Shown piece by piece: positions 43,831-55,180 of a stretch of 64,000 nucleotides of DNA (the stretch's first letter is position 1; each line of letters starts with the position of its first letter). Under the pieces are notes generated by a model. That model was not told the origin of the DNA, made no database searches, and saw only the letters and a list, made by a program, of their open reading frames with translations. The stretch covers positions 517,677 to 581,676 of the forward strand of contig VXBP01004440.1 of assembly GCA_013400115.1 (NCBI GenBank). Reading direction: 5' to 3'. A program made the position numbers and the translations under genes. This DNA is from Rhinopomastus cyanomelas (Eukaryota > Chordata > Aves > Bucerotiformes > Rhinopomastidae).

Positions 43831-44420
43831 CATCACACAATCACAGAGCATTAGGGACTGGAAGGGACCTCCAAAGATCAGCCAGTCCAATGCCCCCACC
43901 ACAGCAGGGTCCCCTAGATCCAGTCACACAGGAACACAACCAGGTGGGTTTTAAACGCCTCCAGAGAAGGAGACTCCACAACGCCCCTGGGCAGCCCCTG
44001 CCAGGGCTCTGGCACCCTCACTGGGAACAAGGTCCTTCTCAAACTGATGGGGAACCTCCTCTGCTCCAGCTCACACCCACTGCCCCCTGTCCTGTCACTG
44101 GGTGCCCCTGAGCAGAGCCTGGCTCCATCCTCCTCACACCCACCCCTCACATATTGATCAACATCCATGGGGTCCCCCCTCAGTCTCCTCTTCTCCCAGC
44201 TCCAGAGCCCCAGCTCCCTCAGGCTCTCCTCAGCAGGGAGATGCTCCCCTCCCTCCATCATCCCTGTGGCTCTGCCCTGGGCTCTCTCCAGCAGCTCCGT
44301 GTCCTCCTGGAACTGAGGGGCCCAGCATTGGACACAAGATTCCAGCTGCGGTCTCCCCAGGGCAGAGCAGAAGGGGAGAAGAACCTCTCTCGATCTGCTG
44401 ACCACTGCCTTCTGATCATC
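43831..44420 (-). mobile_element. Young CR1 LINE with an intact protein C-terminus
   Basis: Antisense copy with complete tail. The minus strand is open from about 44447 down to a stop near 43914 (177 codons). It has [95 protein letters not shown], and ends FLCDWI, the expected CR1 C-terminal form. No frameshift or stop is seen in this part, so it is one of the best-preserved copies, though still truncated at its 5' end. Confidence 0.93.
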
Positions 44421-45792
44421 TCCCTCCAGCTCCTGCGCTGGGCACATCCCTCTGTATTTGCCAGTGAAGGATGATCAGGACGAGGGGTTTTGCAGAGCAG
44501 GAGAAGGTCGAGGATGGGCTGGCTGCCCTCGAGCACACTGCTGGGCTCGAGCCCGAGGAGCCTTGAGGCTGCGTCAAGCTGCTTTCATGGCCCTAAAGCG
44601 GCGCGTGGATCTCTATATTTAGTCGTCCTGACTCCCTTCCCTCCTTGACATTTATGAATTTTAGATGCTGCTCACTCTGGGTCCCTGAAGGGCCGCTCAG
44701 AGATGCCCGTGGTGCCCTGGAGCTGCTCTTCGCCTCCGGTGAAGTTCCACAAGGGATGTCCAGCAGGGATGTGGCTTCAGCCCCTCTGCCAGACCACGGC
44801 TACCGCAGGAGCTGCCAGGGTGGTCTCCAGCCTCCAACAGATGAGCGGGGCTGCTGCTGGCTCTGCAGCTGCTGGCAGGAGGGAGGAGAGGGCGAGATGA
44901 CTGGGAGCAGTAGGAAAGAGATTACAAGGGATCAGGGAGATGCTGTGCAAGTACATGACAACCCACAGCTGGAGCGGGCAGCGGCCGCCTGAGCCAAAGG
45001 CCATCTTGGCACTGGGATGGCAGAGGAGGAGCCTTGCCGAGGTGTGGGTGGGATGGAGACCCCTCCATCACTCCTCACTGGGACAGGGTCCAGCTCCCAG
45101 TCTCAACCCCGAGGCCTGCTTCAGCCACTTCTCATTCCTCCCGCCGAACGCCCCGGACTCCTCAACTGGTGCTGAGCCCAGCTGAGCGCCGGATAAACAT
45201 GAGTTTCACAGCTCACAAAGCAGAACTGCGGCTACTGCCAGTCTAGACGTAATGAGTTCCTCGCGGGACCCCCGGGAGCGCTTAGAGTGGGCTCCTCTTT
45301 ACCCAAGCTGCCAGTCAAGCCGGTGCCAGGGGGAAGCGGCGCCGTTAATCTCTCTCCCACCATCCCAGCCAGAGCTGAAATCCCTTGGAGCATGTAACCG
45401 TTTTATTCTAATGTGCCATCCCGCCGGCACGCGGCCGGCAGTGGCCGGGGCCACCCACCGGCGTCCTGCTGCCTCCCCACCCCAGCCCCGCGCCAGGGAG
45501 ACTTCGTTTTGGTGGGGGTGAGCCAACGGGACAGAACAAGAAGCGAGGGGGAAGCGTTCACGGCTCCTACCCTTCGCCCAGGCTGCTGCTGTCACCTCCT
45601 CGGGTACCTTCCATTAGTGCCAGATCCTTCTGCCGAGGGAGACTCGCTGAGCCCCTGCCAGAGGAGGAGGGGGCTTTGCTGGCAGACAGCGGCGTCTCCC
45701 ACCACTCCCGCTCTCCCCAGGCTGCTGCGTCGCCTGTCAGCAGCTTTTCCCCAGCGGCTGGAGCAAACCTGCTAATGAAGACGGCGTCGTGA
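44421..45792. other. Unique sequence, nothing recognised
   Basis: 44560-44670 has mild AT-rich words. 45240-45620 is CpG-rich. No gene is supported. Confidence 0.4.
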
Positions 45793-46183
45793 GCGTTTCA
45801 GGACGGGCTGGGGATGTTCAGTCTGAAGAGGAGAAGGCTCCGTGGGGACCTTCCAGCAACCTTCCAACCCCTCAAACAGGCTGTTGGAAGGATGGGGAAG
45901 GCTGTTCCCAAGGGCAGGGAACGATAGGATGAGGGGTGATGGTTTGAAGCTGGAAAAGGGCAGAGTGAGGCTGGACAGGAGGCAAAAGTTGTTGAATCTG
46001 AGGGTGGGGGATCCCCGGAACAGGCTGCCCAGAGAGGGGCTGGAGGCCCCATCCCTGGAGCCATCCAAGGTCAGGCTGGCTGGGGCTGTGGGCAAACTGG
46101 GTTGGGGAGTGCCGCCCTGCTTGGTGTTGGGAGGTTGGACTGGCTGCCCTTTGGAGGTTTCTTCAAACCCTATGATTCTGTGA
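45793..46183 (+). mobile_element. CR1 fragment, second family
   Basis: Well-preserved sense copy: 'gggatgttcagtctgaagag', 'gggcagggaacgataggatg', 'gttgttgaatctgagggtg', 'aacaggctgcccagagaggg', ending 'ccctatgattctgtgacacc'. Confidence 0.92.
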
Positions 46184-46339
46184 CACCCTCCCTGACACTT
46201 CCAGAGGACAGATGCAGAGGGCCACACTCAGGATTCATTGATTTCTCCTCTCTAGACCTCACCCCAGAACCAGCTGGATGTACAAGATGGAAAAAAGGGA
46301 AGGGGCCTATCAGGTCCTTTCCAAACAGACCAACAAACT

Positions 46340-46480
46340 ACTTGCCAAACCCCCTGGAGGTGCTCCAGCCCAGACTGGATGAGGTCTTGAGCAACCAGGC
46401 CTAGCTGAGAAGCATCACTGAGGTTGGAGCAGATGGAAGGGACTCCAAGGTCCCTTCCAACCTGAGCCAGTCTCTGACTC
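46340..46480 (+). mobile_element. Diverged CR1 3' fragment
   Basis: 'ccagcccagactggatgagg', 'cttgagcaaccaggcctagc', 'ggtcccttccaacctgagcc'. The order is that of a classical CR1 tail but with many differences. Start uncertain. Confidence 0.65.
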
Positions 46481-49400
46481 TAAACCGACCCCTTGCATCA
46501 GCCCAGGGCTCCTGCGCCCCCGTCCTGCCCCATCACAGAGCAGCCAACGAGCCTCCAACCTGCAGAGACAGGCAGGGAGCCGGCGTGGACTTGCCCATCA
46601 CCAGCTGTGCCGCTCCTCAGCGCCCGGCAGCCTTAATTACACCCCTGCAGCCCAGGCGTAAACAACCGGCGTTCGGGTGCAGCGCCGGCTGCCCGATGTA
46701 CCTCCCCGGGCCGTCGACGAGGCGGCAGCGCGGATAAATCACGGCACCAGTGCACACTCCGAAGATCCGAGAGGAGGGGAGAGGAAACATCCCCTCCGCC
46801 CCACCCCGCCATCGCTCACGCTTGTTTGTAAAGCAGCTGGGGTGGTTTCAGCGTCAAACACGCACCGTGTGCGCGCCGAGTCTTTCATCACTGTCCTGAG
46901 CGCCCGCAGAGGGCTCCGGGGAGGCAGCGCTTTGTTTTCCCTGCCTGTTCCCAGACCACCGAGGGAGGACAGCTGGTGACGGAGCCAGACACCGTGATGC
47001 TGCTGCTGCGGGTCCCAGTCCCTTCATCCCCCCGCCCTCAGCCCCTAAACCCAACCGGCTGCCTCGGTTGCCAGGGGGTCCCGTGAGGATGTGCCACGGG
47101 GAGCTCCAGGCCCGCCGGGCGGGGTGGAAGGGGCTGGGCAGCGGCAGGGAAGCTGCACAGACGGAACTGGGTGGAGGGAGCGCAGGGTGGCTGCAGGAGC
47201 CCATCCTGGATGGTTTTCAAGTGGAGATTAAGCACTGAGTGCATTCTTTTTATTTAAGATGCCATATGTCTCTTCCCTCTAAACATCTCCTCCATCAGCT
47301 CTCGCTGTGATTCCCAGTCTGCCTCCCAACCCTGCCTTTGAGACACTATTGCAAACACTTCATAAACCCCTGTTAGATCCGAGACGGAAAACACTTTGAA
47401 GGCTCCTTCTGTCCGCTCCCCCGTGGACGTCACAAGGAGCAGTCTGGCAGCTGCTCCGTCCTGCCTCGGGGCTGCAGTGTGCCCGGAGCTGTGGATGTCC
47501 CGAGGGGGTGAACAGCATCCCGGGGCTCAGGGCAGAGCACTGGTGTGACCCTGAGGTTTGGGGTTACACCACAGATTCCCTTCTCTGCCTGCGGAACGGG
47601 GTGGCAGCGCCGTCCCCCTCCCCTGCTCTGAGCCCCGATCCATCAGGGGCTAGAGGCACTTAGCGCTGAGTACAGGGGAGACGGATCAGCTGCGCCTCAG
47701 ATAAATGAATTTCACTTAGATTGATGGGCGTGAAGCACTTCCAAAATTAGCCCTATTCTTCTTAAATCAAACAGTTTCCCCAAGCCAGTTCAGCTCCACT
47801 GATGTAGCGGAAGTCATCAAGTTGCGATTCATCATCGGGTTCAACCAAAGACCTTCAACAAGCTGACGCCCTGCTGGCGTCCTCCTCGCAGGGACACTGT
47901 GCCCCTGGCGAGCTGGGCCACCACCTCTGTCCTGGGGAGCCTGAGCCTCACTCCACAGCCCCCAGATAGGTCCTTGTTGGGACTAAAACCACATGGGGTG
48001 GTTTGCATGGAGCTTGGAGAGTCACCCAGGGAGTTCTGGGCCATCTTCTCAGCACTGCCCTCATCATCCTCACCCCTGTAGGATCAACTCAACCCTCAGC
48101 ATCTCTGAAATCCCTGCCTCACTCTGGTGGGTCTCCACAGCCTCCGATGCGGGACTGGCATCGAGGGTGAGGGCTGGAAGAGAATCACACAGCAACCAGC
48201 CCGGAGAGCGCTGACCCGTGTTTGTGCCACTGGACACGGCGACACCATCACAAACCCCTTCCACTCCGCTCACACGGAGCAGCATCACCACCCAACTGAG
48301 GACAAACCCTACAAGGCTGCTCCCTGCAGCCTCCCAGCGGGGAGACGGCTCTGGAGGCAGCTCCCTGCTCCCTCCCGGCTGGGAATTGCTCCTCCCTGCC
48401 AAACCCCAAGACCGCCGGTACCCGCCTGGTGTTTGTGTGCGGAGGAGCTCGGCTCCCTCCAACTTTCTCCCTGCAGGTGACCAACAAAGCTGGGCAAATA
48501 CTTCAGCGAGGGGTAATTTATTCTATGAATGTTGATTCTTTGCCCACCAGCAGCTTGTGCTGCTCTCCCAAAGGTATCGGTCCTGCGGAATTCTGCAGGG
48601 GAGCTGCTCGCCGTGGCCTAGAGCTGGTTCAGGCGGCTGCCAGCGAGCACCGACACCCCGAGCACCGCGACGCCGGCCGCTCGCTCGCACCGCATTCCTT
48701 GTGCTGACAGCCGGAGACAGATCCAGCCTCGGGGGCATCTCCCACGGGCACAGCACCGGTAACGCAAACGGCACCCACGTGCCAGCCCCCCAGCCACACC
48801 CCGGGCACCGCGACGGGAGGGTACGGCCAGCACTCGGCCAGGCGACCGCACGGCCCCGTGTGTCTGCCCTGGGCCGCCCCTCGCTGTGGCCGAGCGGTAC
48901 CTGGAGCTGCTCTGTGCGACGGAGCTGCCGACAGAGCTGCGTTAACAGCAACCCAGGCTGGGAGGGGAGGTGTCTGGCAGGGAGCGTCGCGTCGATGGGC
49001 TCCGTCCTGGCACCCCGGGTCCTGGCGGCGCCGGCAGCGGGGCGCTCCCCCGCCGTCACTCCGTGGGCGCCCTCCAGCCCCTCTCTTTCTCTTCCCAACA
49101 CCGTGGTCTCGCCGTCTGCAGGAAGAGCCGCGGCCCGTCGCGATCGCTGCTCCTGCCAAGAAAAGTGTTGATTTCTTCCCCCCCACCTACCCCCAGATAC
49201 CTGATTAATTCGATGCGAGGAGCGAGGAATTGAACCCCGGGCTCTTGGCAGAACACAGACACCGAGGCAGAAAAATACCGCGGCTGCCTGAGCAGAGCGC
49301 GTGGGAGCCAGACCGGGCATGCCGGCTCTGAGGAGCTAGACGGGGACGTGAGCTAGTCCCGGCTCTGAACGAGCAGCGGTGCCACCCCACGAGGAGCCTG

Positions 49401-49509
49401 CCGTGTGCGGGGTGTCCTCCGTGTCTGTGAGCCGCCACGAGGCATCTTCTCCGCTGCTGCTCTGCTCTGCCCGGGCGGATTTCCACAGTGGGACCCACTG
49501 ATGGCACAT
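46481..49509. other. Unique sequence, 3 kb without a supported gene
   Basis: 46640-46960 is CpG-rich. 47230-47400 and 47690-47830 are AT-rich patches ('catctcctccatcagctctc'; 'cagataaatgaatttcactt', 'cttaaatcaaacagtttccc') that could be conserved elements. 47840-48480 is mixed. 48590-49400 is strongly CpG-rich. A 265-codon minus-strand frame crosses this block together with comparable frames in other registers, the pattern of a stop-poor GC-rich region rather than a gene. The minus strand at 49220-49256 carries a tRNA T-arm-like word without a complete tRNA. Confidence 0.4.
48590..49170. promoter_or_regulatory. CpG-rich block, possible CpG island
   Basis: Dense CpGs across about 580 bp ('gagcaccgcgacgccggccg', 'ccgtcactccgtgggcgcc'). 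No exon, TATA-type sequence or repeat is evident. It may be the promoter of an unseen transcript, or an orphan island. Confidence 0.4.
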
Positions 49510-49722
49510 AGAGGGAGGGGGATGCTGAGGCCCTGGAACACATTGTCTGTGGAGGCTGTGGCTGCTCTATCTACGGGAACAGCCAAGGAGGTGGTTGAGT
49601 CACCATCCCTGGTGTTTGAAGACTGCTTAGATGAGGTGTAGGGGGATGTGGTTCAGGGGTGAACTCGTAGGGTAGATGGTTGGACTTCATGATCCCAGGG
49701 GTCTCCTTCAGCCAGAGTGGGT
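49510..49722 (+). mobile_element. CR1 fragment, fourth family
   Basis: Sense copy: 'ggaggtggttgagtcaccat', 'gatgaggtgtagggggatg', 'ggttggacttcatgatccca', 'ggggtctccttcagcc'. Same family as 40316-40960, 5'-truncated. Confidence 0.85.
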
Positions 49723-49829
49723 CTGTTCCCATGAGGTTGGTCCTCCAGGCATCCTGCTCTGGAGCCTGGTGTGAACCCACTTCCATGGGGCAAAGTGGAG
49801 AGAGAACCTCATCCTCTGTGATTCTGGGA

Positions 49830-49948
49830 TCCCTGGCAGTGGCCAAGGCCAGGCTGGACGGGGCTCTGGGCAACCTGGTCTGGTGACAGGTGTCGCTGCC
49901 CGTGGCAGGGGTTTGGCTCTCAACCCAATCCAACCCATTCTGTGACTC
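49830..49948 (+). mobile_element. Diverged CR1 tail
   Basis: 'ccctggcagtggccaaggcc', 'ggctctgggcaacctggtct', 'caacccattctgtgactcc'. Classical CR1 tail order with clear divergence. Confidence 0.75.
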
Positions 49949-51099
49949 CTGGCACAGGCAGGGTGTCTTGGGAGCACTGCTGCTCCCTAAAGCCAGAGGC
50001 ACCTGTGAACATGGACTTGGGGGTACCCACCCACCCCCACAACTTCTGACCCACCTGGAGCAGCAGGAGTCTCACTCGGGGCAGCCCCTAAGGGCAGGCA
50101 CAGGACCACAGGGCTGCGCAGCTGCCAGCACTTGTGTGGGCACACACCAGCGAGGCAGGGAAGGCTTGGACCTTCTGCAGCTCCTGCCCCCCTGGCTGCC
50201 ACCCCTGCTGGCTTTCTGCTGCGCTCACCTTGCTGGAATTGCCCACAAACCGCCCGCTGCGCCAGCTGCTCCTGCTTCACGAGGGGCCAGCAGGATCAGG
50301 CCGGGCCCCGGCCGGGGTCCCGCTGCTGCTCAGTGCTGGAAGCGGCCAGAAGCCCCCTTGGTTCCTCGTGGGTGTGAAATGAGCACCAGGAGGTGTGGGA
50401 CCCAGGCGGGGTGGTTGGAGGGTGATGCTGGCACCCGGCAGAGCTGAGGAGACGGACGCTGCCCCGTTGCTTCCAGCTGGGATTTCAGCCCGATCATCGC
50501 TCCGGATCATGAAGAAACTTCTGAGGCCGACGTTTGCCAGTGGAAAAGGGCAGATTGCCTCAAATGTCAGGTGTCAGCAAAGCCTTCCTGCAGCCCTGGC
50601 CGAGTCCCCTGGGCGGCTTCAGACGACACAAGGGGACCCTGAGCGATTCCATTCACGCCAGGTACAGCCTCCCACCTCTAAGGCAGAGAGGAGTCTGCCT
50701 GAAAATGGAGACCTGAACTCTTCCCCCGATGATTCCCCTCGTTCCTTCTGCTCCTGGGGAATCAATTTTTAATTGCCCTTACTCTCCCCCATCCCTTTTC
50801 AGACCAGCCTGCTTTTCATTCCGAGGCCAAGGCGGGCGGGCGCCTCCGCACTCCCAATTTGCAGACCCCGGCAAACCCGTCGCTCCCGACACAAACAAAC
50901 GGAGCCCGAACACGTTTAATGAAACAGCTTCGCTTCTCACAGCCAACGCGTCCGTGTTGATCGAAAGCCGGTGGTAGCTCTGGTCCTGGAGGCATCTTTC
51001 CCCAAACCCGTTTAATCCGGCCCTGAAGGCGCCTTTGCAGAGGGAGGTGTGATGGCCTCTCCTTTGCCAGCCCCTGGCTTTGCTCGCCCGTCGTGAATC
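49949..51099. other. Unique sequence, nothing firm
   Basis: GC-rich to 50480. 50480-50980 is mixed with AT-rich words ('gtttaatgaaacagcttcgc'). No gene is supported. Confidence 0.4.
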
Positions 51100-51234
51100 A
51101 CAGGGGGGCTGCAGAGGCTCCTTCTCTGGAGATGTTTCAAACCCACCTGCACATGTTCCTGTGCAACTGGATCTAGGAGACCCTGCTCTGGCAGGGGGAT
51201 TGGACTGGATGGCCTTTCCAGGTCCCTAGTGTGA
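51100..51234 (+). mobile_element. CR1 3' end, left arm of a second inverted pair
   Basis: Sense copy: 'ggctccttctctggagatgt', 'catgttcctgtgcaactgg', 'ctggcagggggattggactg', 'tttccaggtccctagtgtga'. It stops exactly where the antisense copy starts. The 'ttccaatccctaatgattct' part is missing, as at 30490. Confidence 0.88.
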
Positions 51235-51652
51235 TTAGGGATTGGAAGGGACCTTAGATCCAGTTGCACAGGAACAGGTGGGTTTGAAACATCTCCAGAG
51301 AAGGAGACTCCACAACCGCCTGGGCAGCCCCTGCCAGGGCTCTGGCACCCTCCCCAGGAAGAAGGTCCTTCTCCCATTGATGAGGAACCTCTTCTGTTCC
51401 AGCTCACATCCAGTGCTCCTTGTCCTACCATTAGATGATACTTCTCACACTGATGGGGAACCTCCTCTGCTCCAGCTCACACCCACTGCCCCTTGTCCTG
51501 TCACTGGGTGCCCCTGAGCAGAGCCTGGCTCCATCCCCCTGACACCCACCCCTCACATATTGATCAACATCCATGGGGTCACCCCTCAGTCTCTGTTTCT
51601 CCCAGCTCCAGAGCCCCAGCTCCTTCAGCCTCTCCTCAGCAGGGAGATGCTC
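51235..51652 (-). mobile_element. CR1 LINE, right arm, with internal duplication
   Basis: The antisense copy begins 'ttagggattggaagggacct'. Its tail lacks about 60 bp before 'tagatccagttgcacagg'. The segment 'cttctc..tgatg.ggaacctc' to 'ccttgtcct' occurs twice (51366-51428 and 51441-51502). The first version is diverged ('accattagatgat') and the second is of the young type, so two CR1 types are joined. The minus-strand remnant keeps [30 protein letters not shown]. Confidence 0.88.
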
Positions 51653-54096
51653 CACACAAGACCTGGGCTCGGGGTGAACAAAGCCGCTGCCCTCGTGAGT
51701 GCTGAGGGAGCCCAGTGCTGATCCCACCACAGTCCTCCCATCACAGGACAAAAGCAGAACCCAGCAAAGAGCACCTCACCAGCAGTAACTGCATCTTCCC
51801 CTCCATTCGCCCACTCTGGCTTTTGGGGAGCAAAACCCGACCGTTCTTCCCGCTGCCCATCCCAGCCACCGTGACTGACCCCACGCAGGGAGCTGGGTCC
51901 TGGCTGCACATCCTGCGCCAGGCTCCAGCCAGCGCCAGGCTCCAGCCAGCGCCAGGCTCCAGCCGACTGCCCTCGTCCTTACGAGCTAAAAATTCATTTC
52001 TAGCAGGCACCAGCTTCAAAACTGCTGCCCACGCAGGGGTTGTGCCCACGCACTTGTTGTTGCCCACACGGCGGCTGCTGCCAGCAAACTCATTAGCAGA
52101 GATATTCATGGAGGGTGAAGCAAGCCCGGCCGCTCGGGCACCGCTGCCTGCGGCTCCCGGGGAAGGAGCAGCTCCACGCGCAGCACCCAGCCATGGGCAG
52201 ATCCCCCAAGGATGAAACAAAGCAACAGAGCCCACGATGCTCTGTGGTACCCAGATCCCCCAGCCACGGGGCAGGGAGGGTTTCCTTACCCCCCAGCCCA
52301 CCCCGTTTAATCACCCACTGACACGGGGTGCCCATCCTCTCACCGTTGCCCATCCCGATCCTGCAGCGAAGGGAGAGGCGACGCGGTCCCAGCCCGAGCT
52401 GGTGCCTGAGGCTGGTCGCTTTGTGGCTGGTACGAGCTCCTCAGCTTGGAAGCTGCGAGCGGGAAAAGAAGAGCGTTGAAGCTGGGCAGAAGCAAAGTCG
52501 AGAGGGTTCCGCAGGTCTGCCTTGGGGAAGAGATGAAGGAACCCAGTGCAGAGGCCTGGGAAAGAGGAAAGGGGCAGGGGATGGGGACAGCGTGAGGACT
52601 CTCGTGGGCACCAGCGACAACACACCCGGCGTTAGTTACAAATTGCTCACTGGAGGGCTCAGAGGGGCCCAAGCAGACAATTAGAGCACGATAATCATAA
52701 ACAATAATAATTAAAGCCTCATAAAACTCACCGCAGAGACAGGAAGGAAAATATTCCAAAGCCTGTGAAATCCATCAGAGGTTGTAAAATAACAGCAAGA
52801 GGGGAAAACTCATCCAGGGTGGATCTGCGACACAGGGTCCCAGCTTGGTGGGGCTGGGGCACCTCCTGATCAGGGCAGGGCAGAGAAGCGTGAGCTCTCC
52901 CCTCCAGATGGGAGCTCAGATGCTTCTTGTGCAGAGACAGGAGATGGAGATCGGGGCAGCCTGAACTGCAGCACGACTGCAGCCTGAACTGCAGCAGGCA
53001 GGGAGCACACAGCTGCAGCAGATATTTGCCACTGCTGTGGGAGCCCAGCGCTGGCTGCAATGGCAGCAGCAAAGTGGGACAGAGCAGCGGGGCTGGAGGT
53101 GCTGCTGGCCACTCCTTGCCCCATGCCCAGGGCTGATGCTCCTCCACGGGGTCTCTCTGCTTGCCCCAGGCAGGCTGGAATAACTGCCAGGGGTCTCTGC
53201 ATGGAGCAGCAACGAGCCCGGTAACAGCTGGCTCTCGGAAAGGAGACCAACCCGGAGTCACTGCACCCGAGGTTTAATTGCTGGAGAGTTGAGATGTGAG
53301 CTAACAGGTTTGCCCTGAGAGCATCTCCATGCAGAGAGAGCCCGGAGCCTTGCTCGAGCTGGCCATGGGGGCTGCTGGCAGCCAGAGGACTCTCACAAAG
53401 GACACGATTTCCAACAGCCAGAAGGTCACCCAGCCCGAGCGCTGCTGCTGCGGCACCGAAATCTGGGGAGGCTGCACTGGGAGGGCTCTGTCACCCTCCA
53501 GCTCTGCCCTCAGGACGTGGGTGCTGTGTCCTGAACGGGCTCGTTGGGCAGCAAGCGCTGGCCCACCCAGCTGCCACCCCAAAGAAATCCAGGGCCCCTT
53601 GTCCTCACCCCCTTCTCCCCACAGAGCCGAGCTGGTTGCAGGCTGGGGGCGCAGGACAGTCGCAGCCCCCCCCAGGGCCACAGCCAGGGTGCTGGGGAGG
53701 GATTTTAATTTCCTCTGCTGCGTGCCTTTTGTGCCCAGAGCCTTAAAGCCTTTGGGAAGCAATTCCAGTGTTCTCTATAGGCACGGGGAGGTAATTGAAT
53801 GCTTTCAAAGAGGGCTCCGTGGCAGGGAAGTTCAATTTCTGCAGCGCGGCGCATCCTGCATTCACCGAGGGCTGCGCTCCAGCATCCCCCCGCTCCTCAT
53901 TTCCTAGCAGCTGAATGACTCTCGGCGTTCTCCTGCGGCTCCTCTCTGATGAGGCACTTAGGGCTGAGAAGCAAAACCAGACTAAAAGTCAAGCAAAGCC
54001 CTTGCCACCAGGCACACAAACAAACAGAGCTCTGCAGCGGGGACGGCTCTGCCTCCTGCGCTGCAGGGGAGTGGGTGCCCGCTCCCGGCAGGCTAC
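51653..54096. other. Unique sequence, 2.4 kb without a supported gene
   Basis: A ~17-bp unit 'gccaggctccagccagc' is repeated about three times at 51915-51965. 52680-52760 is an AT-rich patch ('caattagagcacgataatca', 'acaataataattaaagcctc'). 52920-53060 repeats 'cctgaactgcagca'. Otherwise GC-rich. Open frames up to ~190 codons on both strands have no recognisable domain. Confidence 0.4.
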
Positions 54097-54410
54097 CAGA
54101 GCCTCCTTCTCTGGAGACATTCCAAACCTGCCTGGACATGTTCCTGTGTGACTGCATCTAGGGGATCCTGCTCTGGCAGGGGGACTGGGCTGGATGACCT
54201 CTGGGGGTCCCTTCCAATCCCTAATGCTCTGTGACCAGATCTAGGGGATCCTGCTCTGGCAGGGGGACTGGGCTGGATGGGCTTTTGAGGTCCAACCCCT
54301 AATGCTCTGTGATCCTGTGACTGGATCTAGGGGATCCTGCTGTGGCAGGGGGACTGGACTGGCTGATCTTTCGAGGTCCCTTCCAACTCCTGATGTGACG
54401 CTGTGATCCC
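54097..54410 (+). repeat. Three-unit tandem array of CR1 3' tails
   Basis: A sense CR1 end from 'ctccttctctggagacattc' reaches its tail. The 'atctaggggatcctgct' word then recurs at 54156, 54239 and 54325 (periods 83 and 86 bp), each followed by a ggactgggctgg/ggactggactgg segment and a 'ctaatgctctgtga'-type end. Unit 2 has lost 'cccttccaat'. This is the same kind of array as at 1082 and 26803 but on the other strand. Confidence 0.93.
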
Positions 54411-55072
54411 AGCTCCAAGCTGTGCTCGAGGTGACGCACAGATGACAAACGGGGATGTGTTTCTCCTTCCTGAGCAGGGCACGGGGAGGTAGAGCTGCCC
54501 TTGTGAAGGAGGAAGCAGCAGGTGGAAGCGCCGTGGTGAAGGTCACCCGCGCACTAGGGTTCCAAAGCCGTCAACAACAAAGCCCAAGGTCCCCTCTCCC
54601 AGCTCCGCGCGTGCGACGCGGGAGCCTTGCGGGGGAATCGGGCTGTCGCGCCGCTGCCGGCGGCAGTTCCCTGCCAGCTAATTGCATCCAGCTTATCTCT
54701 GCCTCGAAGAAAAGGCTGATTTCAGCCTGGTTCCTATAGGAAGTGGCACCGCTTGTGCAGAGCCACACGGGGCTTTGTAGCAACCGCTGCAACGGCGGGG
54801 AGAGCCGGGCAGGAAACGAGCCTCCACACAAAAATAAATTGTCTGGTATTTAAATATTCCTTAAGTCATTTTAATGTATTTAAGTCTTAATTCATCTTCT
54901 CAAAGTTCCTTTTCGCTACCCTAATGTGACGTCTCTGACAGAAAGATGAATGACATTATTAAAGAGCCTCGCTGGCAAATTCCACTCATAAAACCTCCTT
55001 TTCTCTCTCCTCCCCTGCACACAAACCCTTCTGCTGCCTTCTCCTCCTGCGGATCACTCCTGGGCTCTACAG
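54411..55072. promoter_or_regulatory. Unique sequence with AT-rich candidate element
   Basis: 54540-54670 is CpG-rich. 54828-54975 is AT-rich and repeat-free ('ggtatttaaatattccttaa', 'gtcattttaatgtatttaag', 'gaatgacattattaaagagc'). Candidate conserved regulatory DNA at low confidence. No gene is seen. Confidence 0.35.
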
Positions 55073-55180
55073 TCACAGAACGTTAGGGGCTGGAAGGGAC
55101 CTTGAAAGACCATCCAGTCCTGTCCCCCTGCCACAGCAGGATCCCCTAGATCCAGTCATGCAGGAGCATGTCCAGGGGAG
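55073..55180 (-). mobile_element. CR1 3' tail, young family
   Basis: Antisense tail: 'cacagaacgttaggggctgg', 'ttgaaagaccatccagtcc', 'cctagatccagtcatgcagg'. Severely 5'-truncated. Confidence 0.9.

Noticed and set aside
49220..49256. Possible tRNA gene on the minus strand
   Set aside because: A T-arm-like stem-loop with 'ggttcaattcc' is present, but no matching acceptor 5' strand, D-arm or anticodon arm can be drawn at the right distance.
48523..49320. 265-codon minus-strand open frame
   Set aside because: It lies in a CpG-rich stop-poor block with long frames in several registers; no homology is recognised.
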